Below are positions 11,226 through 23,261 of a stretch of 64,000 nucleotides of DNA, in pieces. The notes beneath the pieces were generated by a model. The model saw only the letters and a list, made by a program, of their open reading frames with translations. It searched no databases and had not been told where the DNA came from. Origin of the DNA: Miscanthus floridulus (taxonomy: Eukaryota; Streptophyta; Magnoliopsida; Poales; Poaceae); NCBI RefSeq assembly GCF_019320115.1, contig NC_089583.1, forward strand, positions 79,439,928 through 79,503,927, read 5' to 3'. The position numbers were made by a program, and so were the translations under genes. The first letter of the stretch is position 1, and every line of letters starts with the position of its first letter.

Positions 11226-13250
11226 CTAGAGCTTCACCTCCTCCTCATCATGATGGATGAACCGAGCCTTTCCTGACTCACTGGGACAAGGCCACACCAG
11301 CTCCTGGGTCATCCCCAACCCACTGGAAGATCCAGCCATCATTGTATCTTGCGATGACCGGATCATCACTAGCTCCCAGGATGATGGGATGGTCGGTGGC
11401 TCCACCCTGGTGTCTTCCTCGCCGAAGAAGGTGATGTCCACCAACAGGACTCCATCGCTTGTTGATGGATGCACTACCTTTACCCTAGCCGTGGTTCCTC
11501 ATAACCCCTCCAGCTCTGACCAGGCGGGCGAACCGTGTGCTCCTCCGCCGGGCGAGGTAGGGAGCCCAGTTTCCCTCCTCTCCTTCTCTACAACATTTGG
11601 GGGAGGGACCACAAGAGTCACTTCTAACCTAACCTCTGCCCTCACCATAGGGATCACCGCCATCACAGCCACTGTCGGTGCCGCTGTTCTTGCGACTGGC
11701 CAGGAAGACGCAACCCCTAGTAGGGAAGGTCGCGCCGCCACCAACCTACTTCTCCCGTCATTCGTCATGACCTGCTGTAGGCTAGGTCTCCACTCTTCTC
11801 ACACGGGAGGTGGGGAGATTCCTAGTCTCACTAGCAACTGGCCGCTGTCAAATGAGCATAGGTTAATCACACTAAAAAACTCAACTATGAGATCAAAAGG
11901 AGCATGAATGCAGACCTAGACGAAAGTGGTAGAGCCCTGAAGCCCTAACCTATTGATGATGAGCCAATTGGATGAGGATCACTCATGGGTTATGACCCAT
12001 GCCCCCTCACATCGACTAAGGGAGGGGCCGCCCCGATCGGTCCCCGATCGACCCATGAATGGCCACGATTGCTAGCTCATGGCAAAACCATCGGAGCAAC
12101 TGGCGGGGCATCCCCCTGTTGGGGGTTACGCACATGCACTGACCCCGAAGATGCAGGGGAATGATCACATCCCCCTGATCGACTAGAGTGCTCCGCCACA
12201 CTCGGAGCAGGGGGGCACAGAGCCGGCGATGCCTCCAAAGGACGTGGCGACCACACCCACTTTGCCTCTTGTTTGAGGGCGGTGTCTTTGCTCATAGCAC
12301 ACTTCCTCGACTTAGTAACATCACCGCGTGTCTCCACATCACGCCCGCCGCCGACAAATGTAGCCATAGGCTCACACTGCTCCACCAAGGTCACGACAGT
12401 GCCCTTGACTCCTTCATCCTCTGAGGCGCTTGAGTCATCACCCATCTCTGTGGGGTCCTCCGACTTGAGCTCTGCCTCCACGTCACTCCAGCTTTCCCCC
12501 CCCCTCGGACCCGCCAGTTGATCTCCTTCTCCTTATCAAACCTCCTTTAGGCCTTTTCAGCTTTCTTCTTCTTCTTAGCAAGTGCCGCCTCCCTCTAGGT
12601 AGTAGGCCAAGCCATGCCTTCTGGCCCTCTTGAAAGATGTGGCCAGGATTTATAGCCCATGAGTCCCTTCAAAATAGGCAACTTGGAATCAATCAAAACA
12701 TCAAACCAAGAAGGAAAAGGTCATAAAAAAGGGGGGCATACCAAATTGGATAGCTTTGTGGCATGAAGGGGACCGAGTGTCCCTTTGAGTGAATCTTTAT
12801 CCATCAACTACAGCACTCGATTGAGATGACTCCAGACTTCATCCTTTAGCAACTCCTCCGGTGACGCACGGTCAAGATCCATCGCGCCGAAGTATTCCCA
12901 CATCGATCGTGTTCTTTCCACCAATGGGGCGACACTATGGTGGAAGAAGGTATGGAAGACCCACAACCCATTAAGGCCATGCTACACAAGCCTCTGAAGC
13001 TCTATCTCGATAGCCTCCAACTTGTTATGTCGATCAGTGGGACCCCATGACCAGCTTTCCCTCCTCTCCAGCCTTTTTTCAGTGAACATCGGGAATGACG
13101 CTTCTATCGGGTTCCTGATGTAGAACCACTCACCATGCCACCCCTGGTTGCATCATAACGCTTCGTGTTGTGTCACAAAGCGGTAGTCGCCTCATTCAAT
13201 ATGAGCGACGAACGACCAAGGTTTGAAGGCCAACTTGCAAAGGGCTTAAG
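11226..13250 (-). pseudogene. Antisense gene remnant of Tat element C
   Basis: Minus-strand coding traces: near 12977-12835 the frame reads like MWEYFGAMDLDRASPEELLKDEVW..L, a block recalled from antisense genes of grass Tat elements. Next come a lysine-rich run (LAKKKKKAEKA near 12590-12560) and an acidic region (EAELKSEDPTEMGDDSSASEDEG near 12480-12400). The remaining part to 11226 is Ser/Pro-rich with many stops. Its strand is opposite to the LTR fragment at 13290-13718, as in element A. The plus-strand open frame at 11257-11907 is a shadow. Confidence 0.5.
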
Positions 13251-13289
13251 GCTACCTCATGTCAAATAGAGCCAGGGGAGAAAATACAG

Positions 13290-13718
13290 ATGAGCCCCAG
13301 CAGCCCTTGTCCAATCCGCTCTCTGGCTCTCTGGCTCTCCTAAAAAAAGAGAAGCTAGATGATTCGAGCACTTGAGGACCTAAGACTCGAATAGCTCAAT
13401 AGCTCTAGAATTCTAAAGCTACACAGAGCATATGCTCCAATACTTAGTGCTCGTTAGAGCCCCCGTCACTCTCAGCCCTTCGATTTAGAGTCCGATAGGG
13501 CCTTTAACACCCCCTTCTTATTCCTACTCATTTGTAACCCCACAGTAAATTTCAAGCACTTGGGCTCAGGAATAAAGTCACCGACTGACTAAAACTAGAC
13601 ATAGAGCATGTTGTCTGAACCAGTATAAATCCTGTGTCATTGAGTGCTAGACCACATCAGATCACAACATATGGCAAAACTACAAATATTTACTTGTTGG
13701 TCACTTTTCGCACCGACA
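13290..13718 (+). repeat. Partial LTR of Tat element C
   Basis: From about 13440 the sequence aligns with the LTR at 47515-48723. Shared landmarks are CTCAG(C/G)CCCTTC, the ACACCCCC/GCACCCCC run, CAGGAATAAAGTCACCGA, GTCATTGAGTGCTAG and the end TTGGTCACTTT(T)CGCACCGACA. The 5' part is missing or too diverged. A purine-rich run (AGCCAGGGGAGAAAA) sits upstream near 13269. Confidence 0.65.
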
Positions 13719-13744
13719 TGAAGCAAGGACGAAAGCGTAAGTAG

Positions 13745-14344
13745 GATGGTGGTAGGTTTGGTTCGCTTAGCATGTAGAGTGGATCTTAAGCCATTTGGAC
13801 TTTGGCGCGTTACAAATGGTGTCAGAGCTGACCTTCGTGGCCACGGGCGCGTCTGGGTCAGGTGCGTAGACATGGGGGTTCATTGTGCATGTAGGCCCTA
13901 CAGGTTGCATGGCACGGCACATGTGCTGGCACTGGATGCACGGTTGCGTGTGCTAAGAGAGAACGTTCCTGATCATCGTTTGCCCGGTTGTTGCTGTGTT
14001 GGGCCAACGAGGATGTCACATCCGTCCCAGTTTGAAATTTGGCCCATAGTGGCCATGTACATGTTAATGAGATACCATGGAGAGTTTAGGCCTACCTTGG
14101 TTGTTAAAGGTGGGATAGACCAACATATAATGCTTCTACAGTCCATCCCACGATCTCCGAGTTAATCCTTTTATGCGAAGCGGGTGGATAGACCAACATA
14201 TAAGGCTTCTCATCCCACCATCCCTAGGTTAATCCTTTTATGTGAAGCGGGTGGATAGACCAACACATAAGGCTTTTAGAGTCCATCCCACCATCCCCGA
14301 GTTAATCCTTTCACGTGAAGCCGTTTGGACTCTGGAGCGTTACA
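13745..14344 (+). mobile_element. TRIM-like miniature LTR element (5' LTR truncated)
   Basis: The end of a first LTR (AAGCCATTTGGACTTTGGCG to GTTACA at 13814) matches the end of a second LTR (AAGCCGTTTGGACTCTGGAG to GTTACA at 14344). Two bases after the first end lies TGGTGTCAGAGC (13817-13828), close to the initiator-Met tRNA primer site TGGTATCAGAGC. The internal part is about 200 bp (13815-14013) and has no gene. The right LTR is 14014-14344, starting TGTCACATCC. Size and content fit a terminal-repeat retrotransposon in miniature. No clear target duplication was found. Confidence 0.55.
14114..14322 (+). repeat. Three tandem units inside the TRIM-like LTR
   Basis: Three copies start with GATAGACCAACA(T/C)ATAA at 14114, 14187 and 14254 (periods 73 and 67 bp), each ending in GTTAATCCTTT...GAAGC. 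The middle copy lacks 6 bp (AGAGTC). Confidence 0.85.
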
Positions 14345-14583
14345 AGCGGACATATCTATACCTAATACATTTTAGAATCTGACTCTGTATTACGCTAGAC
14401 AAGAGTTATTCTAACTCGTATGAGTAAGGGTTATATATATAAGTCCGGATGGAAGAAACTCTCCATTATCTGGTAGTTAGAGGGAGGTGGACAATGGATG
14501 AACAAAAAAAAATTAGAAATTTTGCCTCTTTATTATTAGGTATCGATATAGATTCTCTGTCTTGTCTCCAGCTTTTGTGACTA

Positions 14584-14829
14584 GGGCCTTGGTTGCAAGC
14601 CAATCTTTGCCAAACCAAAATAAGGGCAAGTTCAAAAGAATTGCACACAATTGGTGTGGTGTCAACATTTTGGCAACACAACATTGTTTCTCTCTTGTTC
14701 GTAGCAAAAACCAAATACCAACCTTCATTCTCTTACCAAAATATTGGCTTGCCCTAATATTGATGTACCCATGTTTTGACTTGCCCTAAAATTGTCTTGG
14801 CAAAATTTGGCTTCCAACCAAGCAGGCCC
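14584..14829. mobile_element. MITE with GGGCCT inverted ends
   Basis: Left end GGGCCTTGGTTGCAAGCCAA and right end (reverse complement) GGGCCTGCTTGGTTGGAAGC are similar inverted repeats. The 246-bp element is flanked by TA on both sides (14582-14583, 14830-14831). No coding. Superfamily uncertain. Confidence 0.6.
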
Positions 14830-14831
14830 TA

Positions 14832-15176
14832 GGAAATACATGTTTGCATTTATACTAGGGTGATTCTATGAACTATCTTTCACATTCAGAACATATAGGA
14901 ATAGGGAAGAAATTTACCCACCTTTTATCTGGTGTAACTTAACATGCGATAGGCCCGTGTGGTTTTGTTAACTAGTTAAATCCTCACACATTGGGTGGAA
15001 TGGGTGCGGGTATGGTGTTCTTTTACACACTGTAGCCTATGAATGATGACGGCTAGCAAGATTTCCAAAAATCTTGATTATCCAAGGCTAACAAGTGCAA
15101 CACTAGATTTCTAGTGGGCATTTCTTTTTTACCATCTCAATTGGGCGTCTTATCAGTTAGGGATGAAAATGTCATG
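14832..15176. other. Unassigned intergenic sequence
   Basis: No coding frame and no repeat recognised. It ends at the ATG target duplication of the CACTA element (15174-15176). The short stretch at 14345-14583 is likewise unassigned. Confidence 0.5.
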
Positions 15177-16088
15177 CACTACGTAAAAAACGATTTTTAG
15201 CAACGGTTCAATTTTTTTGTAGGGGTGGCTGGTGATGGAGCCACCCCTACAGTGGCGTGCTCGGGTGCCCAAACACTAGCCGCCCCTATAAATGGAATAG
15301 CAGGGGTGGCTGGTATTACGAGTCACCACTACAAATGGGGTCTGATTTGTAGGGGTGGCTCAATCACCAGCCGCCCTTGGAAATGCTATTTGTTGAAATC
15401 ATTGTTGTACATATTTATGTTCATGACTTTTTTTTATGTTTACGACTTTTATTGTTGAAATCATTTAAGGTTCCAAAATCTTGTTTGAAGTTGTCATTTA
15501 GTGAAATTCAAATTTTCAACTATTCAAATTTGGTCAAATGAAAATATGATCAAAATAAAAGTTGTACATATTGATGAGTTCTACAACTTTGATATTCATG
15601 AGTTTTTCATCTTAAATCATTTACTCTTTCAAAATATTGTTTCAAGTTGAAATTATTTGAATTTCAAAATTTAAATCGTTGAAACAAAGTCACATGACAA
15701 GATGACCAAAATAAAAGTTGTACATGTTGATGAGTTATACAACTTTTATGTTTACAACATTTTCATTTTATTTCATTTAATGTCATAAAATTGTAGTCGA
15801 AGTTTTAAAATTCAAATTTTTAATTTTTGTTTTTTGTTTTCTATATTGTTTTGACTACAATTGTTTATATATATATTTCTTCGTATATAGAATAATACAA
15901 AATATTATATTTGTGCATATACATAATTTTTTTATATTACTTTGTGTTTTTATGATATAAAAAATATAGAATTTATAATTAAAAAAAAACAGAAAATATT
16001 TGTAGGGGCGGTTGGATCAGGAACCACCCCTAAAAATGCATTTCTAGGGGTGGCTGGATCAGGAACCGCCCCTACAAATAGTACCGAG
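15177..16088 (+). repeat. Left terminal and subterminal repeats of the CACTA element
   Basis: Copies of TGTAGGGGTGGCTGG and its complement CCAGCCGCCCCTA lie at 15222-15390, with a second pair at 16002-16077. Between them (about 15385-16000) is AT-rich sequence with two diverged copies of AATAAAAGTTGTACAT(A/G)TTGATGAG (near 15555 and 15710). Subterminal repeats of this kind bind the TNPA-type protein in known CACTA elements. Confidence 0.8.
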
Positions 16089-16096
16089 TATAAATA
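16089..16096 (+). promoter_or_regulatory. TATA box of the CACTA gene
   Basis: TATAAATA directly after the second subterminal repeat pair and about 25-30 bp before a GC-rich leader. This is where En/Spm-type elements start transcription. Confidence 0.55.
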
Positions 16097-17394
16097 GGAA
16101 GAAGCGCATGGGAGTCATCGTTTGGGCGCTGTCTTCTTCCTCCGACGCCGTCAGGTTGCCCGCGCCTAGGGTTTCCGTCGCCGGTCCTGTGCCCGCCCAC
16201 ACCAGCCCCCGGCGCTCGGCATCCCACACCCGGCCCCCAGCGCCCGCCCCCGCGCACCGACCCTGGCGTCCCACCCTCGGTGCCCGCCCCTGCGCGCTGA
16301 CCCCTGGCGTCCCGTGCCCGGCCCCCGGCGCCCGCCCCCGCGCGCCGACCCCTAGCGTCCCGCCCTCGCGCACCGGCCCCCGACGTCCCGAGCCCGGCCC
16401 CCAGCGCTCGCCTCATGCGCCAACCCTCGGCGTCCTACCCCCGCACGCCAGTGCACATCGTCCATCTAGACCGGTAAGTATTAGATCTCTGCTTGCTGAT
16501 GTGTAGCTAAATAATGGAGGCATGGGCTGATAGATAGCTCTTGCTGATGTGTCTGCACTTGACCTGATTTTTTTATGGATGCATCTAATTTTTTGTGCTG
16601 CTTTTGGATAATCCTAGCCTGATAACAATATACCTGACGCCCAGACCCAGTGGCCCATGCTTGAAGCATTTTTATTTTTGATGTATAGAAATGAAACAGA
16701 AGAAAATAGATGCTTTTATAAGTTGACTTGATTGATTGCATGGCTTACATAGGATGTTCTCCTCTTATGCTGATGTCGTTCATATACGGGAAGAAATAGC
16801 ACTTACAGTGTTACCACTAGTACTTAGGGTCAGTTTGGTTGGGCTTTTGGCTTTGGCTTTTGGCCCCAAAAGCCAAAAGCCCAACCAAAGGGGCTGCTTT
16901 TCCAGGCAGCTTTTTCAGAAGCAGCTGCTTTTCTGTAGTGCTGGAGCCCGGCCGACCTCCTCCACTTTCTCTGGTGGTGCCGTCCATGTCTCCTCCTCCT
17001 CCTCTCCTCCTAGCTGCACACTGATTGAGCTCTCCATTCTTCTCTCTCTGTCCTACTGTTAGCTGCTACCTAGGGTTTGCTATGGCCATCTCCTTTTTTG
17101 AGCCATCACCTTTTGCTCTCTCTCATGACCCATGACACATCCATCCAGCCATCCCCACTAGTAGCTCTCTCTCTCTCTAGCTATCCTCATCAGCACCATA
17201 ATTTGAACGTTTTGTTACATAAGAGGAATGGCCCAAGTGATTTGCACATAGACCATTACTCCATCGCTTACACCGTCGCTTGCTGTCCAGCTTTACGCAA
17301 GTAGGAGCTATGCATTGTTTGCATTTATATTATTCTTCTTACATTGTCATTTGTCAGTATTATGATGATCCTTAAGTTTTAGTAAAAATTAAAA
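16097..17394 (+). other. CACTA leader with GC-rich exon, intron and hairpin
   Basis: 16120-16471 is very GC-rich and built from repeats of a GGCGCCCGCCCCCGCG-like unit. It ends at a good splice donor (GTAAGT, 16472). The open frame through it (16108-16506) is a proline/alanine/arginine low-complexity product, not a recognised protein. An inverted repeat at about 16831-16890 (TTTGGTTGGGCTTTTGGC and its complement) can fold as a hairpin. 16900-17394 has no coding signal. Confidence 0.5.
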
Positions 17395-18760
17395 ATACAC
17401 TACTACTACCACTCTACTGCTACACTTACTCTACTACTTTCTACTTACTACTACTACTTGCTACTCCTAAGTGGTTGCTTCTCTTACTCTACTACTACCA
17501 CTCCTTCTCTATTTTTATTTTGCTTATATACTGCTGGTGTGTAGTGGCTGCTGCTGCTGCTGCTGCTACTACTACTACTACTCCTACCACTACTACTCCT
17601 CCTCCTCTTACTACTCCTACTACTCCTCCTCTTACTACTCCTCTTACTACTTGCTACTCCTAAGTGGCTTCTGTTGGCTGCTGTTCTTACTCTACTACTA
17701 CCACTCCTCTGTTTTTATTTTGCTTATATACTGCTGGTGTGTAGTGGCTGCTGCTGCTCTTACTCTACTACTACCACTCCTCTGTTTTTATTTTGCTTAT
17801 ATACTACTGGTGTGTAGTGGCTACTGCTGCTGCTGCTGCTACTACTACTCCTCCTACCACTACTACTCCTCCTACTACTACTACTCCTCTTACTACTCCT
17901 ACTACTCCTCCTCTTACTACTCCTACTACTCCTCTTACTACTCGCTACTCCTAAGTGGCTGTTGTTGGCTGCTGTTCTTACTCTACTACTACCACTCCTC
18001 TTTTTTATTTTGCTTATATACTACTGGTGTGTAGTGGCTGCTGCTGCTCTTACTCTACTACTACCACTCCTTCTCTGTTTTTATTTTGCTTATATACTGC
18101 TGGTGTGTAGTGGCTGCTGCTGCTACTACTACTTCTACTCCTCCTACCACTCCTCCTCCTCCTCCTCCTCCTACCACTCCTACTACTACTCCTACTACTA
18201 CTCCTCTTACTACTCGCTACTCCTAAGTGGTTGTTGTTGGCTGCTGTTCTTACTCTACTACTACCACTCCTCTGTTTTTATTTTGCTTATATACTGCTGG
18301 TGTGTAGTGGCTGCTGCTGCTCTTACTCTACTACTACCACTCCTTCTCTATTTTTATTTTGCTTATATATTGCTGGTGTGTAGTGGCTGTTGCTACTACT
18401 ACTACTACTCCTACTCCTACCACTACTCCTACTAGTACTCCTCCTGCTCCTACTACTACTCCTCTATTTTTTTGCTTATATACTGCTGGTGTGTAGTGGC
18501 TATTGTTGTTGCTCCTCCTACTACTCCTCCTCCTACCACTCCTCCTACTACTCCTCCTGCTACTACTACTACTACTCCTCTTACTACTCCTATTACTCCT
18601 CCCTATACTTGCTACTCCTACTGCTGCTCTTCTTTCAGTGATGCTCCTACTACTACTCCTAAGTGGCTGCTGCTCTTACTCTACTACTACCACTCTACTG
18701 CTACACTTACTCTACTCAACTACTTTCTACTTACTACTCCTAAGTGGCTACTTCTAGCTA
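17395..18760 (+). repeat. CTA/CTC trinucleotide array with higher-order units
   Basis: Runs of (CTA)n, (CTC)n and (CTG)n alternate with a repeated block of about 75 bp (CTTACTCTACTACTACCACT, then TTTTATTTTGCTTATATACT, then GGTGTGTAGTGGCTGCTG). The block recurs near 17484, 17688, 17759, 17978, 18051, 18250 and 18324. Long Leu/Tyr/Ser open frames here are a by-product. The array lies in the leader or intron of the CACTA gene. Confidence 0.85.
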
Positions 18761-19248
18761 CTAACTGTTGGCTGCTATTGCTTTTTTGCCAAATCTCCTA
18801 GGACTCACCTAGGACTTGTTGTCCTGTCTTTTGCCATTAGCTACTGCACTTTGTTTGCTAAGCAGCTGTTGGTTTTTTTACCAAATCTCCCCTCTCCTCT
18901 CCTCTCCTCTCCGCTCCTTTGTTCTGCTGATGATGAAATTGTCCAAGTCCATACATTATATGGAATATGAGCTGATGATCAAGAACTTGTGAGGAACTTG
19001 GCATCATTAGCAGCCGCCCCTACATTACCCTCTCCTCTCTTCTCTCTTATGATGCCTTGATGCTCCAAGTTCAAGATCAGATGATGATTGACATGTTTCT
19101 AAGGCCTCTACCACTGCTACTACTCTTTTTTTTTGATATATTATTGTTTTATAGGACTACTTTGGTTTATAGCCCTTTTTGATTTCTTATACCTTCTTGC
19201 GTACCTAAAGCACACTTTCTTGCATCTATTAGAACAAAGCGCGAAATA
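18761..19248 (+). other. CACTA leader, 3' part
   Basis: No coding frame. It contains (CTCCT)n runs near 18893-18913 and one isolated CACTA motif (CAGCCGCCCCTACAT near 19010). It ends at the probable start codon of the CACTA protein (19249). Confidence 0.45.
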
Positions 19249-22200
19249 ATGTCGCGGACACCAGATAGTGTAGCTTGATGCCCCAAGCATGATGAGCACC
19301 CAACCAATGAGGAGCAAGCACTAGAGGACCAGCTAACTCAGGAGCAGTTCGATAATGAGTTAGAAAAGGATCTAGAAGTGATGCTTACTCAGGAGCAGTG
19401 TGACGAGGAGAAAGGGGGAGTAGAAGGAAGAGCAGGAGAGGCTGCTGAAGGCGAAGAAGAAGAGGATGATGACTCAGAAGAGGGATATGAAAGTCCCGAG
19501 GATTCTTTCCCATGTGAAGCCAGAAGGAGGCCAACGGAGGAAGATTTGGACAAGGATTTTGACCCGAACAAGGAGGTAGGGAAAAAGCCTTAGCTTGTAA
19601 ATTTTGCTAAAGCTTTGGTTGTGTTACCTCTACTAACACTTTGACCTATCGTATATACAGGTCCCTCCTAAAACTCGGAAAAGACGATGTCGATGTCCAC
19701 AACATTTCGTTGGACAAGACGGAGTAGAGGAAAGGAGAGCAGAGGCAACAGCTACAGAGATGGATCACAATGCCTCTGCTCCACAAACTCAAGACACAAC
19801 CACAACTACCAAGCCTAAGAGGAAATGAGGGAATAGAAAAGGAAATCTATATCCAGATAAGGAATGCTATGTGGTAACGGAGGTCGGGCCAGCAGGGGAG
19901 ATCCTTGAGCCGAAGGAATTAAGAGGAAAATTTCATAATGCGATCGGGGCCCTAGTAAGAGATAAATTGAACCCAGCGATCCCTAACTAGAAAGAGGTAC
20001 CAGAGAACACAAAGAATGCACTATGGGATAGGCAGCTGAAGGTCAATTTTAGATTTTCGGAGGGTAAGCACGAATTGGTAAAAAAATGCTATTAGGATGA
20101 TGGGAGAGTCATTCCAACATTGGAGGTCGGAGCTCAACACGAAGTATATCCAAAAGGGGTTAACTCCCTTCAACGAGTTCGACAAAATAACTCCTAGTCA
20201 ATGGAAGGAGCTCCTGGCTTAGAAGACTTCACCGGAGGCATTGGAGCTCAGTGCCCGTAATACCGAGCTGGCGAAGAGGAACAAACACCACCACCATCTA
20301 GGCCCTAGTGGCTACTATACCAAGGAAGAACAGTTTAGGAAGATGGATGAAGAGGCCACAACTACTGGGAATATCGATGTGATGAGTTTGAAGGTATGCT
20401 CAAGGAACTGGATATATGCGAAAAGTACAGAATCATCCGGCAGCAATCTTAAGTTTGATAAGCCAGAGACCCAAGAGGCTGTATCAAGGATACTGAAATA
20501 TGCTAAAGACAAGGAGAAGGGCTCATTCAATCCTTCTAGAGAGAGGGACGAGCTTAGCCTTGGCTTAGGAAACAAGGAGCACACAGGCCGCACCAGGGGG
20601 CTAGGGAAAAGGATGACCTAGAAGCAAGGATTCGAAGAGGACAGGCACATATACAAGAAACATGGCCAAGACCGGGAGACTAGTCTTGAGCTCCAAGTGA
20701 AGGCTCTAGTTGCAAAGGCGCTGGAGGAGCAAGGACTATCTACGGAGCCATGGATATTAGAGACGCCGCCGGGAGAACTGGCATTAGTTGGCAGCCCTCT
20801 GAAAGTTCCTAACAGCCAAGGTTCCACTATAGCCACAACCTCAGTTGATCGCATACGGGAACCAACTAGTTGCACCTTGGTGTTTCTCAGCGGCCGATAG
20901 AACACTATGATGGAGGTGGCAATGGGTGTGGCACATTCTCCTGATGGCTTACACCACAATAATAAGATACCTCCGGACAATACTAGGGTCGAGGTGCATA
21001 CAGTGAAGCCCGAGTTCATGCAGTGGAGGACAGACTACACAATTCCTGAGGGGCTGGTGTTACTCAGAGACGTTATGGGGCAGTTCATCCTCTGGCACAA
21101 ACGGGACATTATATTGACTGCTTCTTCGCCGCCTCCCCCTCTCCCAAATTTGGAGTGAGTTGTTGAGGTCAGGGAGATATTTTCACCATCTCATGACCCC
21201 CACATTCCTAAGATGCAACATTCTTCCCCGCCTCCTAGCGAGCATGTGCCTAATGAGATGCCATAACCTTCTCAACCAGCACAGCCAATACATGAACAAC
21301 AAGTGCCTCCTGAAGAAGCTGCAGCACAAGAAGATGAGGACGTGCCTTAATAGGAACTTCGAAAGAAGCATCCAATCACCATAAGGCCAGTTTATGTTCC
21401 AATCAAAGACGTCTCGTCGGTGTCCAAGTGGTATTCCCATGACCAGTTCAAGCCTGAGAACCAAGTTAAAAAAGTCCTATCACGGGGTTCTGAGGAGGCC
21501 TTCACTAGCAAACTCCACTAAATTGCAAAGCAGTATCCAAATGTTGATGCCATCAAATGGTCAAAGGATTGCCCGAAAACATATGAAAGAGGCGAGCCCT
21601 TCCTATCAAATCGGGACATCCAGCGCCTACCACTTGGAATGAGAAGGTTCCATGATTAGTACTTGTGTGTTCTCCCAACAAGCATAAATATCATACAAGC
21701 ATGCTTTCCCACCGGCACATTTGGAAGCCCAGCTAGAAAAATTGTCTTTGACTTCAATGACATGCAAATATACTTTCACCTAGGAGAAATGGAGATGAAT
21801 CTAATTCGCACGTGGTGCTTGTAAGTCCTTGTCCTCTCGATATGATATGAATGTCATCTTTGAATTTTGTTGTAACTAACCCACACCATGATTTGTAGAA
21901 TGCAAGTGCACATTGTCAAACAAATGCCAAGTGTAAAAGTCGGGTATGTGGACCCTCAAGCTATAGCCCAAACAAATTTCAATTACCCTAAATGGTGGAT
22001 ACTTGATGCCAAAGAGCTAGCTGCTGCAAAGACTCTTCGGAAGAAAGAGCACATCCGCACGGCGAAACTAAGGGAAGAGTCCCTTAAGGTTATGGCATAC
22101 ATTGCCCTGGCTTTCAAAAATATCCAACAACACTCTACTATATGGCTACCATACAACTTCGAGTAAGCTCAACTCTATACTTAAAGTTTTGTTCAATATA

Positions 22201-23005
22201 TTTTATTCGATGCAAAAGAGCTTATCTAGTTCTATGAATAAATCCATGCAGCAACCACTGGATTTGTATAGCCGTCGATATCGGGAGGAGCATGGCATGG
22301 GTTTTTGATTCATTAGATAAGGACCCGACGACATACAAAGACTTCATATCGATTCTCAAGACGTATACATATCGACAATCCTCATTAGCTTATATGTTTG
22401 TATACATACTTGTAACGTTCACTTTTGGATACTAACAAGTTGTATTTGCTAAAATAATTCGAACAGGGCATTTAGGTTCTATGTCACTAATCATCATGGA
22501 AGGCATGATCCAGCAAGGAATGAAAAGTTGGCTATAAAAACACTATGTGCGGTAAGTGTAACTTACTTCTTTAGTACTCCATTATATGGTTGTCAAAAAC
22601 ATTACTTAATATTTCCATATGCAAAACACACAGTGCCCCAAGCAGAAGCCTGGGAGTGTACATTGTGGATACTATATATGTTTTATAATGAGTAACACCG
22701 GTGCCTACAGGAGACACTCCTTAAGGGTAAGTTTGAACCTCTTCACCCGTAGTATAAAAACTTCGTAAATGGTATGAAATACTAAACCGAAACTTGTTCT
22801 CTTGTAGTGGAGAGAAGAGAAAGGAATGAAAAGAGACCAATACAAGGATGACTAACTCTTAGAGCTCGTCGGCGACCTTTGCAACTTCATATTGGACCAG
22901 ATTGTATACGTCAGAGGCGCCTACCATGACCGAGAGTCTGAGTTAGGTACAAATCCTCAGTACCAACACCTTCGTGAGACTGAAAGACTAGCTCTAGGAC
23001 ATTGA
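19249..23005 (+). pseudogene. CACTA protein: En/Spm-type domain fused to Ulp1-like protease
   Basis: The start at 19249 (MSRTPDS) is followed by an acidic N-terminus (exon to 19575), then an exon from 19661 (VPPKTRKRRCRCPQHF). The plant En/Spm transposase-associated domain covers 19840-20700; typical blocks are GALVRDKLNP, PEALELSARNTELAKRN and KEHTGRTRGLGKR. A linker (VLLRDVMGQFILWHKRDI near 21057-21112) leads to a C48 (Ulp1/SUMO-type) protease on exons 21367-21820, 21899-22162, 22252-22362, 22467-22551, 22634-22726 and 22808-23005. The His-Trp (NHWICIAVDI), Asp (WVFDSLDKD) and Gln/Cys (PKQKPGSVHCGYY) residues are all kept. Splice sites are clean. Stops at about 19276, 19826, 19988, 20092, 20221, 20619, 21156 and 22853, plus a frameshift near 20095, inactivate it. 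TNPA-type proteins bind transposon ends; the protease role is unknown. Confidence 0.75.
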
Positions 23006-23099
23006 TAACAATGTGTATAGAATTTATATATTTAATGATGGATTGTATATATTCTTGTGAATTCGACTTGTAATTGTAGTTTATAGAATACTCTTGTGC

Positions 23100-23220
23100 T
23101 TGTAGTCGCGGTCGTGGGGTGTTCGGCAACACGAACGCGGTTCGAAATGTTGGTCGAGGGGCGTTCGGCAACGCGAACGCAGTTCGGAACGTTGGTCGTG
23201 GGACGTTCGGCAGCGCAATT
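23100..23220 (+). repeat. About 50-bp tandem repeat near the CACTA 3' end
   Basis: Two and a half copies of a unit with the core GTTGGTCGTGGG(A/G)CGTTCGGCA followed by ACGCGAACGC(A/G)GTTCG. Non-coding. Confidence 0.75.
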
Positions 23221-23261
23221 TTGAATTGTAAATTTGATTTTTTTTTTACGAAAAAACGTAC

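Noticed and set aside
11257..11907. 216-codon plus-strand frame
   Set aside because: Runs opposite to the decayed antisense gene of Tat element C and shows no recognisable domain.
16072..16506. Pro/Ala/Arg- and Gly/Arg-rich frames on both strands
   Set aside because: Produced by the GC-rich repeated first exon of the CACTA element; open in several frames.
17471..18801. Long open frames rich in Leu, Tyr, Ser and Thr
   Set aside because: They come from CTA/CTC/CTG repeats and are open in several frames at once; no domain and no coding bias.
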